Source: JAMXLG01 sp963818925
Lineage (GTDB): Bacteria; Vulcanimicrobiota; Vulcanimicrobiia; Vulcanimicrobiales; Vulcanimicrobiaceae
DNA: 64,000 bases
Direction: 5' to 3'
Assembly: GCA_963818925.1 (NCBI GenBank)
Contig: CAWFTN010000001.1
Span: forward strand, 2,480,001 to 2,544,000
This document shows positions 1 to 9,225 of this stretch, piece after piece; the first letter of the stretch is position 1; each line of letters begins with the position of its first letter. The translations under genes were made by a program, and so were the position numbers. The notes below the pieces were generated by a model, which was not told where the DNA came from, did no database searches, and worked only from the letters and a program-made list of their open reading frames with translations.

Positions 1-3000
1 AGCATCTCAATGCCTTGCATACCGCTCTCCGCACTCAACACGTCCATGCCGTAGGATCGCAAGGCTGCTTCCAGCGCGAAGATGTTGCGCGCGTCGTCAT
101 CGACGACGAGTACGCGCTTGGCGAGCAGCGACGTTCCGTTCAGATCGCCGCCGGCCGGCTTCTTCGCCGGGCCAAGATCCGCTTCGACGCGATGCAAGAA
201 GAAGTTGAGTTCGTCGAGCAGGCGTTCCGGCGCATGTCCGTCCTTGACGATGATGGTCGAGGATAGACGGCGCAGGCGCGCTTCGTCGTCACGACTCAAT
301 TCGCGGCCAGTGTAGACGATGACCGGCGTCGTGTCGCTGCCGGGACGCTCGCGCAACTGCTCGATAAGCCTGTCACCTGCCATATCCGGCAAGCCGAGGT
401 CGATGACGATGCAGTCGAACTTTTGTTGCGCAACGGCGTTCAGTGCGGCATCGCCCGAAGAAACCGCCGTCACTTGCATCTCACCGGTACCGATGAGACC
501 GACCATTGCGTTGAGTTGCGTGATGTCGTCTTCGACGACGAGCACGTTCTTGCCGCGATTCTCCGCAAATCCCAGCAGCCGGTCGAAGGTCTCCATGAGC
601 GCTTCTTCCGAGACCGGTTTTTGCAGATGTGCGACCGCGCCGGCCTGCAGCGCGCGCTGCTGATGCTCGTCACCGGAGATGACGTGCACCGGTATGTGCG
701 ACGTCGCGTTACCGCGTTTGATCGTGTCGAGCACCTGCCAGCCGTCCATGTCGGGCAAGCCGACGTCGAGCGTCACGGCGTCGGGCACGTAACGGTTCGC
801 AAGTTCGATCGCTTCACGCCCGCTGTGCGCGACGATCGTCTTGAACCCGCGTTCGTGCGCGAAGGCTGCGAGCAGTCTCGCGAACGTCGGATCGTCCTCG
901 ATGACGAGCAACGTCCGGTCGTCCGCCGAGATACTGTTGCGGTCGTCGGTAATCGCGGCAGGTTGCGCGGCCGTGATGCGACGTTGCAGTTGTTCCGCCG
1001 ATTCGTGCAGATGCGTGCCGGCATCGAGGCGAACCGTGTGAACGGTCGTCGAGGCTTCACCGCGTTGCGTCGCGGCGCGCTGCGCCGGGTGGAAGAGCGT
1101 AAACGTACTACCGACGCCGACGGCGCTTTCGACACCGATTTCACCGCCGAGCAATCCGGCGATTTCACGGCTGATCGCGAGACCGAGACCGGTGCCGCCG
1201 AATTTACGCGACGTACCCATGTCGGCTTGTTGGAAGGCTTCGAAGATAACGTTGAACTTATCTTGCGGGATGCCGATGCCGGTATCGGTGACCGCGAACG
1301 CCACGGCCGGTCCGGGAACCGGCAGGCGACGATCGTGCACCATGCTGACGTGCAGCGTAACCGCGCCTTCGCTCGTGAACTTGAACGCGTTGGAGAGCAA
1401 GTTTTTCAAAACTTGCTGCAAGCGCGTCGGATCCGTAACGATCGACTTCGGCACGTCTTCATCGCGTGCGACGATGAAGCGCAGGTTCTTGTCGGCCGCG
1501 ATTTGGCTGAACGTCCGTTTGACTTCGCCTTCGATCGAATCCACGGTGATCTCCTGAAGATCGATCGCGGTCGTTCCCGATTCGATCTTCGAGAGGTCGA
1601 GAATGTCGTTGATGAGCGTGAGCAGGTCGGTACCGGCAGCGCGAATCGTCTGCGCGAACTCGACTTGCTTCGGCGTCATGTTGCCTTCCGGATTCTCCGA
1701 GAGCTGCTTCGAGAGAATCAGCAGCGAGTTGAGCGGCGTGCGCAACTCGTGCGACATGTTCGCAAGGAACTGAGACTTGTATTTCGAGGTGAGCGAGAGC
1801 TGTTCGGCCTTCTTCTCGAGCTCCGCGCGCGCTTCTTCGATTTCACGCGTCCGGCGTTCGACTTCGGCGTTGCGCTCTTGCAACAGACGCGCCTTCTCTT
1901 CGAGCTCGTCGTTCGTTTGCTTGAGTTCGAGCTGCTGGCTCTGCAGTTCCGCAGTGAGCGACTGCGATTGCTTGAGCAGTTCCTCCGTACGCATCGATGC
2001 GGTGATCGTGTTCAACATGACGCCGATCGACTGCATCAGCTGGTCGAGGAAGAGTAAGTGGATTTCGCTGAAGCGTTCCAGCGAAGCGAGCTCGATGACC
2101 GCTTTGATTTCGCCTTCGAATGTCACCGGAAGAACGACGACGCTGACGGCGTTGACGGCACCGATACCGGAGCTGATGCGGAGATACTCGCCCGGGACTT
2201 CGGTGAGCAACACGCGCTGTTTCTCGATCGCGACTTGTCCGACGAGGCTCTCGCCGAACGGAATCGCTTTCATTTGGCGACGATGTCGCGGCAATGCATA
2301 GCTCGCGATGAGACGCAGGCTCGGATCGCCCTCGCTCGCGTCGGTCATATAGAATCCACCGGCTTGCGCGTTCACGAGCGGCGCGAGCTCAGACATGATG
2401 AGCTGCGTGACGGCCGTGATGTCGCGCTGACCTTGCAGCATCGACGTGAAGCGCGCGAGGTTCGTCTTGAACCAGTCCTGTTCGGTGTTCTTTCGCGTCG
2501 TGTCGCGGAGATTCTGGATCATCTCGTTAACGTTGCGCGTGAGTTCGCCGACTTCGCCGCGCGCTTCGATGTCGATCGTTCGCGAAAGGTCGCCCTTCGT
2601 AACGGCGGTCGACACTTCAGAGATCGCGCGGATTTGGTTCGTGAGCTGGGCGGCCAGCTGGTTGACGTTATCCGTCAGGTCGCGCCAGAGACCGGCCGCG
2701 CCTGGAACGTTAGCTTGACCGCCGAGCTTGCCTTCGAAACCGACTTCTCGCGCAACGGTCGTGACTTGGTCGGCGAACGTTGCGAGCGTATCGATCATCC
2801 CGTTGATCGTCTCGGCGAGCTGCGCGATTTCACCGCGCGCTTGCAGCGTCAACTTGCGTTTCAGATCGCCGTTTGCGACGCCTGTAACGACTTCGGCGAT
2901 ACCACGAACCTGGTTCGTGAGGTTCGCGGCCATGGAGTTGACGTTGTCGGTCAAGTCTTTCCAGACGCCGCTGACGCCTTGCACGTGCGCCTGACCGCCG

Positions 3001-6000
3001 AGCACGCCGTCCGAACCGACTTCACGCGCAACTCGCGTTACTTCGGATGCAAAGGCGTTGAGCTGGTCGACCATGACGTTGATCGTGTCTTTGAGCTCGG
3101 CGATTTCGCCGCGCACGTTGACGGTGATCTTCTTCGAGAGGTCACCGTTTGCAACGGCGGTCGTGACCTTTGCAATGTTACGCACTTGCGACGTGAGGTT
3201 CGACGCCATGAAGTTCACGGAGTCGGTCAAGTCTTTCCACGTACCGGAAACGCCGGTAACCTGCGCTTGGCCGCCGAGAATACCTTCGGAACCGACTTCA
3301 CGAGCGACACGCGTCACTTCCGAGGCGAACGCGTTGAGCTGGTCGACCATCGTGTTGATCGTATTCTTGAGTTCGGCGATTTCGCCGCGAACGTCGACGG
3401 TGATCTTACGTGAGAGGTCGCCGTTCGCGACGGCCGTCGTCACGTCTGCGATGTTACGAACTTGCGCGGTGAGGTTTGACGCCATGACGTTGACGGAGTC
3501 CGTGAGATCTTTCCACGTACCACTAACGCCTTTGACCTCTGCCTGACCGCCCAGCTTACCTTCCGAACCGACTTCACGAGCGACACGCGTAACTTCCGAC
3601 GCGAATGCGTTGAGCTGGTCGACCATCGTATTGATCGTGTCTTTGAGTTCGAGAATTTCACCGCGAACGTCGACGGTGATTTTCTTCGACAAGTCGCCGT
3701 TCGCGACGGCCGTCGTGACGTCGGCGATGTTACGCACTTGCGACGTCAGGTTCGACGCCATGAAGTTCACGGAGTCGGTGAGGTCCTTCCACGTACCCGA
3801 GACGCCTTTGACGTCCGCCTGACCGCCAAGTTTACCTTCGGAACCGACTTCACGCGCTACACGTGTGACTTCGGATGCGAAGGCGTTGAGCTGGTCGACC
3901 ATCGTGTTGATCGTGTTCTTAAGCTCGAGGATTTCGCCGCGAACCGGAACGGTGATCTTCTTTGAGAGGTCGCCGTTAGCAACTGCGGTGGTGACTTCGG
4001 CGATGTTACGCACTTGCGACGTGAGGTTCGACGCCATGAAGTTCACCGAGTCGGTCAAGTCTTTCCACGTACCGGAAACACCGGCCACCTGCGCTTGACC
4101 GCCGAGGATACCTTCAGAACCGACTTCACGAGCAACGCGCGTAACTTCCGATGCGAAACCGTTGAGCTGGTCGACCATCGTGTTGATCGTGTTCTTCAGC
4201 TCGAGAATTTCGCCGCGGACGTCGACGGTGATCTTTTTTGAAAGGTCGCCGTTTGCAACGGCGGTCGTCACTTCGGCGATGTTACGCACCTGCGACGTCA
4301 GGTTCGATGCCATGACGTTGACGGAGTCCGTCAAGTCTTTCCACGTACCGGACACGCCGCGAACGTCGGCTTGACCGCCGAGCATGCCTTCCGATCCCAC
4401 TTCACGTGCAACACGCGTCACTTCGGATGCGAAGGCGTTGAGCTGGTCGACCATCGTATTGATCGTACGTTTAAGATCGAGAATTTCGCCCTTGACGTCG
4501 ACGGTGATCTTACGCGAGAGGTCGCCGTTCGCGACGGCCGTCGTCACGTCGGCGATGTTACGAACCTGTGCCGTAAGATTCGACGCCATCGTGTTCACCG
4601 AGTCCGTGAGGTCTTTCCACGTACCGGCGACGCCTTGCACCTCGGCTTGTCCGCCGAGTTTGCCTTCGGAACCGACTTCGCGAGCAACACGCGTGACTTC
4701 GGATGCAAAGGCGTTGAGCTGGTCGACCATCGTATTGACGGTGACCTTCAGCTCGAGAATTTCACCGCGAACGTCGACCGTGATCTTCTTCGAAAGATCG
4801 CCGCGCGCAACAGCCGTCGTGACTTCGGCGATGTTACGCACTTGCGAGGTCAGGTTACCGGCCATCGTGTTCACCGAGTCGGTGAGATCTTTCCACGTAC
4901 CGGCGACGCCTTTGACCTCGGCCTGACCGCCGAGCTTACCTTCGGAGCCGACTTCGCGAGCGACACGCGTGACTTCCGATGCGAATGCGTTGAGCTGGTC
5001 GACCATCGTGTTGATCGTGTCTTTGAGTTCCGCGATTTCGCCGCGAACGTCGACGGTGATCTTCTTCGAAAGATCGCCGCGCGCAACGGCGGTCGTGACT
5101 TCGGCGATATTACGGACTTGCGCCGTGAGGTTGCCGGCCATGGTGTTGACCGAGTCGGTGAGGTCTTTCCACGTACCGGCGACACCGGTGACCTGCGCTT
5201 GTCCGCCGAGGATACCTTCGGAACCGACTTCGCGAGCGACGCGCGTGACTTCCGAAGCGAACGCGTTGAGCTGGTCGACCATCGTATTGATGGTGCCTTT
5301 GAGCTGGCGAATTTCACCGCGCGCTTCGACGGTAATCTTCTTTGAAAGGTCGCCGTTTGCGACGGCGGTCGTCACTTCAGCGATGTTACGAACCTGTGCC
5401 GTCAGGTTACCAGCCATCGTGTTCACCGAGTCGGTGAGATCTTTCCACGTGCCGGCGACGCCTTTGACGAGTGCCTGACCGCCCAGCTTTCCTTCGGAGC
5501 CGACTTCGCGAGCGACGCGCGTGACTTCCGAGGCGAACGCATTGAGGCGATCGACCATCGTGTTGATCGTGCGGCTCGATCGTAAGAATTCGCCCTTGAG
5601 CGGATGGTTCTCGGTCTCGAGCGGCATTCGCTGAGCGAGGTCACCGTTTGCAACGGCGCCGAGCACGCGTCCCGCTTCCGACATCGGGAAGACGAGATCG
5701 TCGATCAGTTGATTGACCGAGTCGATGCTGCTGCGCCACGCACCCTTGGCGCCGTCGTACGTTGCGCGCTTATTGATCAAGCCTTCGCGTCCGACGATCT
5801 TGCTGATGCGCTCGAGCTCCGCGTTCATGCGGATATTGCGCTCGATGCAGTCGTTGAAGGCTTGCGCGATTTCACCATCGATTCCGGTAAACGTATCGGG
5901 GAGGCGCGCATCGAAGCGGCCGTCGCGGAATGCCCGTAACGCGGCCAAGAGGGCCGTTTGTTGTAAACGTCCCGGGTCGCCGTCTTGTGCGCTGTTGCTA

Positions 6001-6032
6001 TTTGATGGTGGAACTGTTACGGTCGATGACAT
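1..6032 (-). CDS. Giant soluble hybrid histidine kinase with tandem HAMP repeats (3' end outside window)
   Basis: At least 2010 residues are visible and the gene runs off the left edge. The ATG at 6032 follows a GGAGG 13 nt upstream. Domain order: N-terminal region (about 1-130); 12 copies of an NTMVD-type motif spaced exactly 92 residues (276 bp) apart between about residues 158 and 1170, with units reading GVAGTWKDLTDSVN, then ANGDLSKKITV; a GAF domain (about 1200-1340); a coiled coil; a HisKA domain with SHELRTP (phospho-acceptor His1428); an HATPase domain ending in GTGLGLAIS; then REC1 (Asp1756), REC2 (Asp1878) and the start of REC3 (VLVVDDD). No membrane segment is visible, so it should sense signals in the cytoplasm, like fungal Nik1/Os-1 class III kinases. 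Those carry about five or six such repeats; this has about eleven. It diverges from the PP2C phosphatase gene, which suggests a shared stress-signalling role (inference). Confidence 0.95.
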   Translation of the reverse strand, partial: MSSTVTVPPSNSNSAQDGDPGRLQQTALLAALRAFRDGRFDARLPDTFTGIDGEIAQAFNDCIERNIRMNAELERISKIVGREGLINKRATYDGAKGAWRSSIDSVNQLIDDLVFPMSEAGRVLGAVANGDLAQRMPLETENHPLKGEFLRSSRTINTMVDRLNAFASEVTRVAREVGSEGKLGGQALVKGVAGTWKDLTDSVNTMAGNLTAQVRNIAEVTTAVANGDLSKKITVEARGEIRQLKGTINTMVDQLNAFASEVTRVAREVGSEGILGGQAQVTGVAGTWKDLTDSVNTMAGNLTAQVRNIAEVTTAVARGDLSKKITVDVRGEIAELKDTINTMVDQLNAFASEVTRVAREVGSEGKLGGQAEVKGVAGTWKDLTDSVNTMAGNLTSQVRNIAEVTTAVARGDLSKKITVDVRGEILELKVTVNTMVDQLNAFASEVTRVAREVGSEGKLGGQAEVQGVAGTWKDLTDSVNTMASNLTAQVRNIADVTTAVANGDLSRKITVDVKGEILDLKRTINTMVDQLNAFASEVTRVAREVGSEGMLGGQADVRGVSGTWKDLTDSVNVMASNLTSQVRNIAEVTTAVANGDLSKKITVDVRGEILELKNTINTMVDQLNGFASEVTRVAREVGSEGILGGQAQVAGVSGTWKDLTDSVNFMASNLTSQVRNIAEVTTAVANGDLSKKITVPVRGEILELKNTINTMVDQLNAFASEVTRVAREVGSEGKLGGQADVKGVSGTWKDLTDSVNFMASNLTSQVRNIADVTTAVANGDLSKKITVDVRGEILELKDTINTMVDQLNAFASEVTRVAREVGSEGKLGGQAEVKGVSGTWKDLTDSVNVMASNLTAQVRNIADVTTAVANGDLSRKITVDVRGEIAELKNTINTMVDQLNAFASEVTRVAREVGSEGILGGQAQVTGVSGTWKDLTDSVNFMASNLTSQVRNIAKVTTAVANGDLSKKITVNVRGEIAELKDTINVMVDQLNAFASEVTRVAREVGSDGVLGGQAHVQGVSGVWKDLTDNVNSMAANLTNQVRGIAEVVTGVANGDLKRKLTLQARGEIAQLAETINGMIDTLATFADQVTTVAREVGFEGKLGGQANVPGAAGLWRDLTDNVNQLAAQLTNQIRAISEVSTAVTKGDLSRTIDIEARGEVGELTRNVNEMIQNLRDTTRKNTEQDWFKTNLARFTSMLQGQRDITAVTQLIMSELAPLVNAQAGGFYMTDASEGDPSLRLIASYALPRHRRQMKAIPFGESLVGQVAIEKQRVLLTEVPGEYLRISSGIGAVNAVSVVVLPVTFEGEIKAVIELASLERFSEIHLLFLDQLMQSIGVMLNTITASMRTEELLKQSQSLTAELQSQQLELKQTNDELEEKARLLQERNAEVERRTREIEEARAELEKKAEQLSLTSKYKSQFLANMSHELRTPLNSLLILSKQLSENPEGNMTPKQVEFAQTIRAAGTDLLTLINDILDLSKIESGTTAIDLQEITVDSIEGEVKRTFSQIAADKNLRFIVARDEDVPKSIVTDPTRLQQVLKNLLSNAFKFTSEGAVTLHVSMVHDRRLPVPGPAVAFAVTDTGIGIPQDKFNVIFEAFQQADMGTSRKFGGTGLGLAISREIAGLLGGEIGVESAVGVGSTFTLFHPAQRAATQRGEASTTVHTVRLDAGTHLHESAEQLQRRITAAQPAAITDDRNSISADDRTLLVIEDDPTFARLLAAFAHERGFKTIVAHSGREAIELANRYVPDAVTLDVGLPDMDGWQVLDTIKRGNATSHIPVHVISGDEHQQRALQAGAVAHLQKPVSEEALMETFDRLLGFAENRGKNVLVVEDDITQLNAMVGLIGTGEMQVTAVSSGDAALNAVAQQKFDCIVIDLGLPDMAGDRLIEQLRERPGSDTTPVIVYTGRELSRDDEARLRRLSSTIIVKDGHAPERLLDELNFFLHRVEADLGPAKKPAGGDLNGTSLLAKRVLVVDDDARNIFALEAALRSYGMDVLSAESGMQGIEM

Positions 6033-6084
6033 CGTTTAGACGGTGCCTCCTTAGGCGTCGTCGATTTTATGAGATAACGCATTG

Positions 6085-6106
6085 AGGACGCGACAAATCG
6101 CGTCCT
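6085..6106. promoter_or_regulatory. Perfect 9-bp hairpin/palindrome in the divergent control region
   Basis: AGGACGCGA, a CAAA spacer and TCGCGTCCT form a perfect inverted repeat about 55 bp upstream of the kinase start and about 125 bp upstream of the phosphatase start. No T-run follows on either strand, so an operator or an mRNA leader hairpin is likelier than a terminator. The 199-bp gap holds no gene. Confidence 0.4.
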
Positions 6107-6174
6107 GGTGCCGGTAGTCTCCGTTTTACCCGAAACGATTCCCGCCAAACAAGCGAGGGTAAAAAAGCTTTGCG

Positions 6175-6204
6175 TTTGACGGGAGTCACCAAGCGGGCAT
6201 AAAT
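6175..6204 (+). promoter_or_regulatory. Candidate sigma-70-type promoter of the PP2C phosphatase gene
   Basis: TTGACG at 6175-6180 is followed after 17 nt by CATAAA (or after 18 nt by ATAAAT). It sits about 28 bp before the TTG start of the downstream gene. Only the hexamers and the spacing support it. Confidence 0.4.
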
Positions 6205-6231
6205 CGAACAGGAGATCACTACGAGGATCGC

Positions 6232-7746
6232 TTGATTACGGATCTGTCGGAACAACTGTACGCTGGTCTCGCACGGATTAGCGGTCAGCCCGTCTCTACT
6301 GCGCTGGGACACGGACTGCGTATCGCAACTCAGGCATCTGAGCTGTGCGTTGCCGCGTTTGCGGACTTCTGCGCGATCTATCTGCGCAACAAAGGCCCGT
6401 ACGCTGTTTCGTTTTCTTGTCGCGATGACGCCGAGTTCGGTGACCTTAGTTCACTTTCATATGATAATTTGTTGCTCGAACGCGCGCGCGCTGCCGGGCC
6501 TAGCACGCTGATCGAAGAGCCGCTGATTGTCGGCGGCCGCCAGATCGGTATGCTCGTTCTCGGCATCTCGGTTCCCGACACGCTCTCACGGGTCGGCGGC
6601 GCGACGCTTCCGCTGATTGCAACGATCCTCGCAACATCGATCGATCAAGCCGAAGAGCTCGAGCACCACTACATGGTCTCGAAGCGGTTGCAGAAAGCGA
6701 TGCTGCCGGCGCGCCTGGTGCAAGCCGAAGGACATTCGTTTGACGCGGCATACCGGCCCGCAAGCGACGAGGCGGACGTAGGCGGCGATTGGTACGATGC
6801 GTTCGAACTCGGCAGCGGCAAGATCGGCATCTCGGTCGGCGACGTCACGGGCCACGGCTTGGAAGCGGCGGTTGCGATGAGCGAAATTCGTCGCGCGCTA
6901 CGCGCTGCAGCAGCGACGACTGATTCACCGAAAGCATTACTCAATTACGTTGACGGCATTGTAAGCACGGAAGGCATCGGCATGGCGACGGCCATCGTCG
7001 GCATCTACGATGTTTCGACGAACGTGTTGCGCTACGCGTCGGCCGGCCATCCGCCGCCGGTGTTGCTCAGCGCAAGTAAACGCGCGCAGTTTTTGCCCGG
7101 CGGCGGCTTGCTGCTCGGACTCGGCGGCAATCCGTCCTCCGATGACTACACGGTCACGTTGTCGCCGGGTACCAGCTGCTTCTTTTATACTGATGGACTT
7201 CTCGAGTACAGTCGCGATGTTATCGCCGGCGAGCGTGCGTTGCTGGCCGCGCTCGAACGCATTGCCATTGCGGGAACGCCCACGGCCGATGCGCTGCATG
7301 CCGAGATCTTTTCCGACATCGTCAATACCGACGACTCCGCGACGCTCGCGCTTCATCACTCGGAAGCGCTCGATGTGGCGCGGGAGCGTTTCGAATTCAG
7401 CGGGATCCCGATTTGTGCCGGCCTCGCGCGCGAGTCGCTGCGTCACTTCTGCGAACGCAACGCCATCTTCGGCGAACATCAGTACGACGTCCTGAGCGCC
7501 GTCGGCGAAGCGGTCGCCAACGCGATCGAGCACGGCACCCAGGGCTCGCAGCACACGTTCGTCATCGATCTCGACGCACGCGCCGATGAACTCGTCATTC
7601 ACGTGGACAGCTATGGCCACTGGCGAATGTTCACGCCGCGTGACGAACGCGGCCGCGGCATCCCGATCATGCGCTCGTGCTCGAAGCGCGTCGAAATAAG
7701 CTCAACTCACGAAAGAACGCGCATCACACTCACGTTCGATCGCTAG
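6232..7746 (+). CDS. GAF-PP2C(SpoIIE/RsbU)-HATPase fusion phosphatase/anti-sigma regulator
   Basis: 504 aa. Residues about 10-150 resemble a GAF sensor. Residues about 155-370 are a SpoIIE/RsbU-type PP2C phosphatase with GGDWYD, GDVTGHGLEAA, AGHPPP and YTDGLLE, carrying the metal-binding aspartates. Residues about 385-504 are an RsbW-type GHKL ATPase (AVGEAVANAIEHG; RGRGIPIMRS). Such fusions control partner switching: the phosphatase dephosphorylates an anti-sigma-factor antagonist and the kinase domain phosphorylates it or binds sigma. The chosen start is TTG at 6232 with GAGG 6 nt upstream; no earlier in-frame start looks better. It is transcribed divergently from the giant kinase. A free RsbW-like protein is encoded at 42376. 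No antagonist or sigma gene adjoins, so its partners are unknown. Confidence 0.9.
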   Translation: MITDLSEQLYAGLARISGQPVSTALGHGLRIATQASELCVAAFADFCAIYLRNKGPYAVSFSCRDDAEFGDLSSLSYDNLLLERARAAGPSTLIEEPLIVGGRQIGMLVLGISVPDTLSRVGGATLPLIATILATSIDQAEELEHHYMVSKRLQKAMLPARLVQAEGHSFDAAYRPASDEADVGGDWYDAFELGSGKIGISVGDVTGHGLEAAVAMSEIRRALRAAAATTDSPKALLNYVDGIVSTEGIGMATAIVGIYDVSTNVLRYASAGHPPPVLLSASKRAQFLPGGGLLLGLGGNPSSDDYTVTLSPGTSCFFYTDGLLEYSRDVIAGERALLAALERIAIAGTPTADALHAEIFSDIVNTDDSATLALHHSEALDVARERFEFSGIPICAGLARESLRHFCERNAIFGEHQYDVLSAVGEAVANAIEHGTQGSQHTFVIDLDARADELVIHVDSYGHWRMFTPRDERGRGIPIMRSCSKRVEISSTHERTRITLTFDR

Positions 7747-7760
7747 CATCGTGTAGGCGG

Positions 7761-9206
7761 TTACAGTTTCGAGTAGTCTACGATTCCGACGAGGATCGCT
7801 CCGGATACTTCGCCGTTGTCGTCGCGGGCGAAGTAGTATACGAATGACTTTTTCGGCGTCTTCACCATGTAGCCGATGGACTGCGTGGGTGGACGGCGGT
7901 CGGTCGTGATCGGGGTGTACTGACGCGGCCCGAGTGCGGCCAATGCGGTGAACTCTTGACGATGCAGCGCCGTCATTCTTGCGCGAAAGTCCGGCCGCAG
8001 TTGCGCCATGTCGACGTGACCGGCAACGGCAGCATCCAGCCACTTCTCCCCCTCCACGGCGAACTGACTGTTCGCATCGATCGGTTTGCGATGCGATGCA
8101 CCTGCCGATGCCTGCTTTGCGGTGTTGATCGACGGCACGAGCACGCCGTAGATTGCCATCACCGCGGGATCGTATGAGAACGCGCCGCTGTTCGCCAAAA
8201 CGATGATGGAAAGATTATCGTCGGGGAACCGCGCGTCTTGTGTCGCCGCACCGGTCGTATTTCCACCGTGCGCGACCATGCGATGACCGTTGGGCAGTTT
8301 GTTCACGGAAATTCCGAAGGCATATCCCGGATATCCGGTCCCGAGGTTAATCGGCGTCAGCATCTCGGTCAGCGAACGCTTTGAGAGCAATCTCGGCAAC
8401 CCGGCATTCCACTTCACGAGATCTCGCGAGCTGCTGATGATCGATCCCGCGCCTGCGAACCAGCTATAGTCCAGCGGCAGCGCGTGTTCCCACGGACCGA
8501 AAGCAAAATTGCTGTATTCCGTCGCGACATTCGGAAACGTATCCGCGTACGTGCGGACATAGGTCGACGACATCCCAAGTGGTTCGAAAATGTTGTGCTT
8601 CATGAATTGCGCGTACGTCATCTTCGAAAGCCGCTCGATCACCATCGTCAGCAGCGCATACCCGGTGTTAGAGTATTCGCGTTTGGTTCCCGGCTTGAAC
8701 GAGAGCGGCCGTGAATCGACCGTTGCGACGATTTCCGCAAGCGTTGCCGGCCGGTTGCCCACTTCATCGAAGTCCTCGCGTTCGGTGTACTCCGCATAGC
8801 CGCCGGCGTGCGTAAGCAGCTCTCGAATCGTTACTTCCTGCGCGTGCGGAATCTCGGGCAGATATTTCGAGAGCGGATCGTTGATGTTGAGCAGTCCGCG
8901 ATCTTGTAACATGAGGATGCCCGCAGCGGTGAACTGCTTGGTATTCGACCCGATCGGATAGCGCGTGTTGCCGGTCGCTGCAACGTCGTCCTCGACGTTG
9001 CTCGTTCCGAAGCCCTTCAGATAGACGATCTGCGTGCCTTGCGCAACGGCAATCGTTACCCCGGGTGCAGCTGCCGCCGTGCTTGAGACGGACCGGCGAC
9101 CGATTTCGTCGATTTTCGCCGTTTGCTGCGGTGTCAGCGCCATCGTGCACAGCAGCAGCGACACGCCGAGAGCGGCGAGATTCGCAACGCGAGCAAATCT
9201 GTTCAT
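7761..9206 (-). CDS. Secreted serine hydrolase, beta-lactamase/D-alanyl-peptidase (class C) fold
   Basis: 481 aa from the ATG at 9206, which has GGAGG 10 nt upstream; an in-frame ATG at 9266 lacks this and lies inside the preceding gene. A signal peptide begins MNRFARVANLAALGVSLLL. Active-site motifs of the S12/class C family are present: SNTK (SxxK nucleophile and base), YSN (second Tyr) and HGG. The C-terminal 110 residues form an extra small domain. It is the last gene of a three-gene operon and starts 19 bp after the flavoenzyme stop. The substrate is unknown; D-peptide, peptidoglycan-peptide or ester hydrolysis are all possible in this family. Confidence 0.87.
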   Translation of the reverse strand: MNRFARVANLAALGVSLLLCTMALTPQQTAKIDEIGRRSVSSTAAAAPGVTIAVAQGTQIVYLKGFGTSNVEDDVAATGNTRYPIGSNTKQFTAAGILMLQDRGLLNINDPLSKYLPEIPHAQEVTIRELLTHAGGYAEYTEREDFDEVGNRPATLAEIVATVDSRPLSFKPGTKREYSNTGYALLTMVIERLSKMTYAQFMKHNIFEPLGMSSTYVRTYADTFPNVATEYSNFAFGPWEHALPLDYSWFAGAGSIISSSRDLVKWNAGLPRLLSKRSLTEMLTPINLGTGYPGYAFGISVNKLPNGHRMVAHGGNTTGAATQDARFPDDNLSIIVLANSGAFSYDPAVMAIYGVLVPSINTAKQASAGASHRKPIDANSQFAVEGEKWLDAAVAGHVDMAQLRPDFRARMTALHRQEFTALAALGPRQYTPITTDRRPPTQSIGYMVKTPKKSFVYYFARDDNGEVSGAILVGIVDYSKL

Positions 9207-9225
9207 AACAAGACAGCCTCCATGT

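Noticed and set aside
423..5345. Very long plus-strand open frames (423-2057, 2058-3413, 4371-5345)
   Set aside because: They are antisense to the giant kinase, have Arg/Asp/Val-rich shadow composition and no domains; the minus strand gives continuous, motif-rich protein.
2511..5556. Regular 276-bp repeats as a CRISPR or satellite array
   Set aside because: The period is 92 codons, the frame is open throughout, and units encode HAMP domains.
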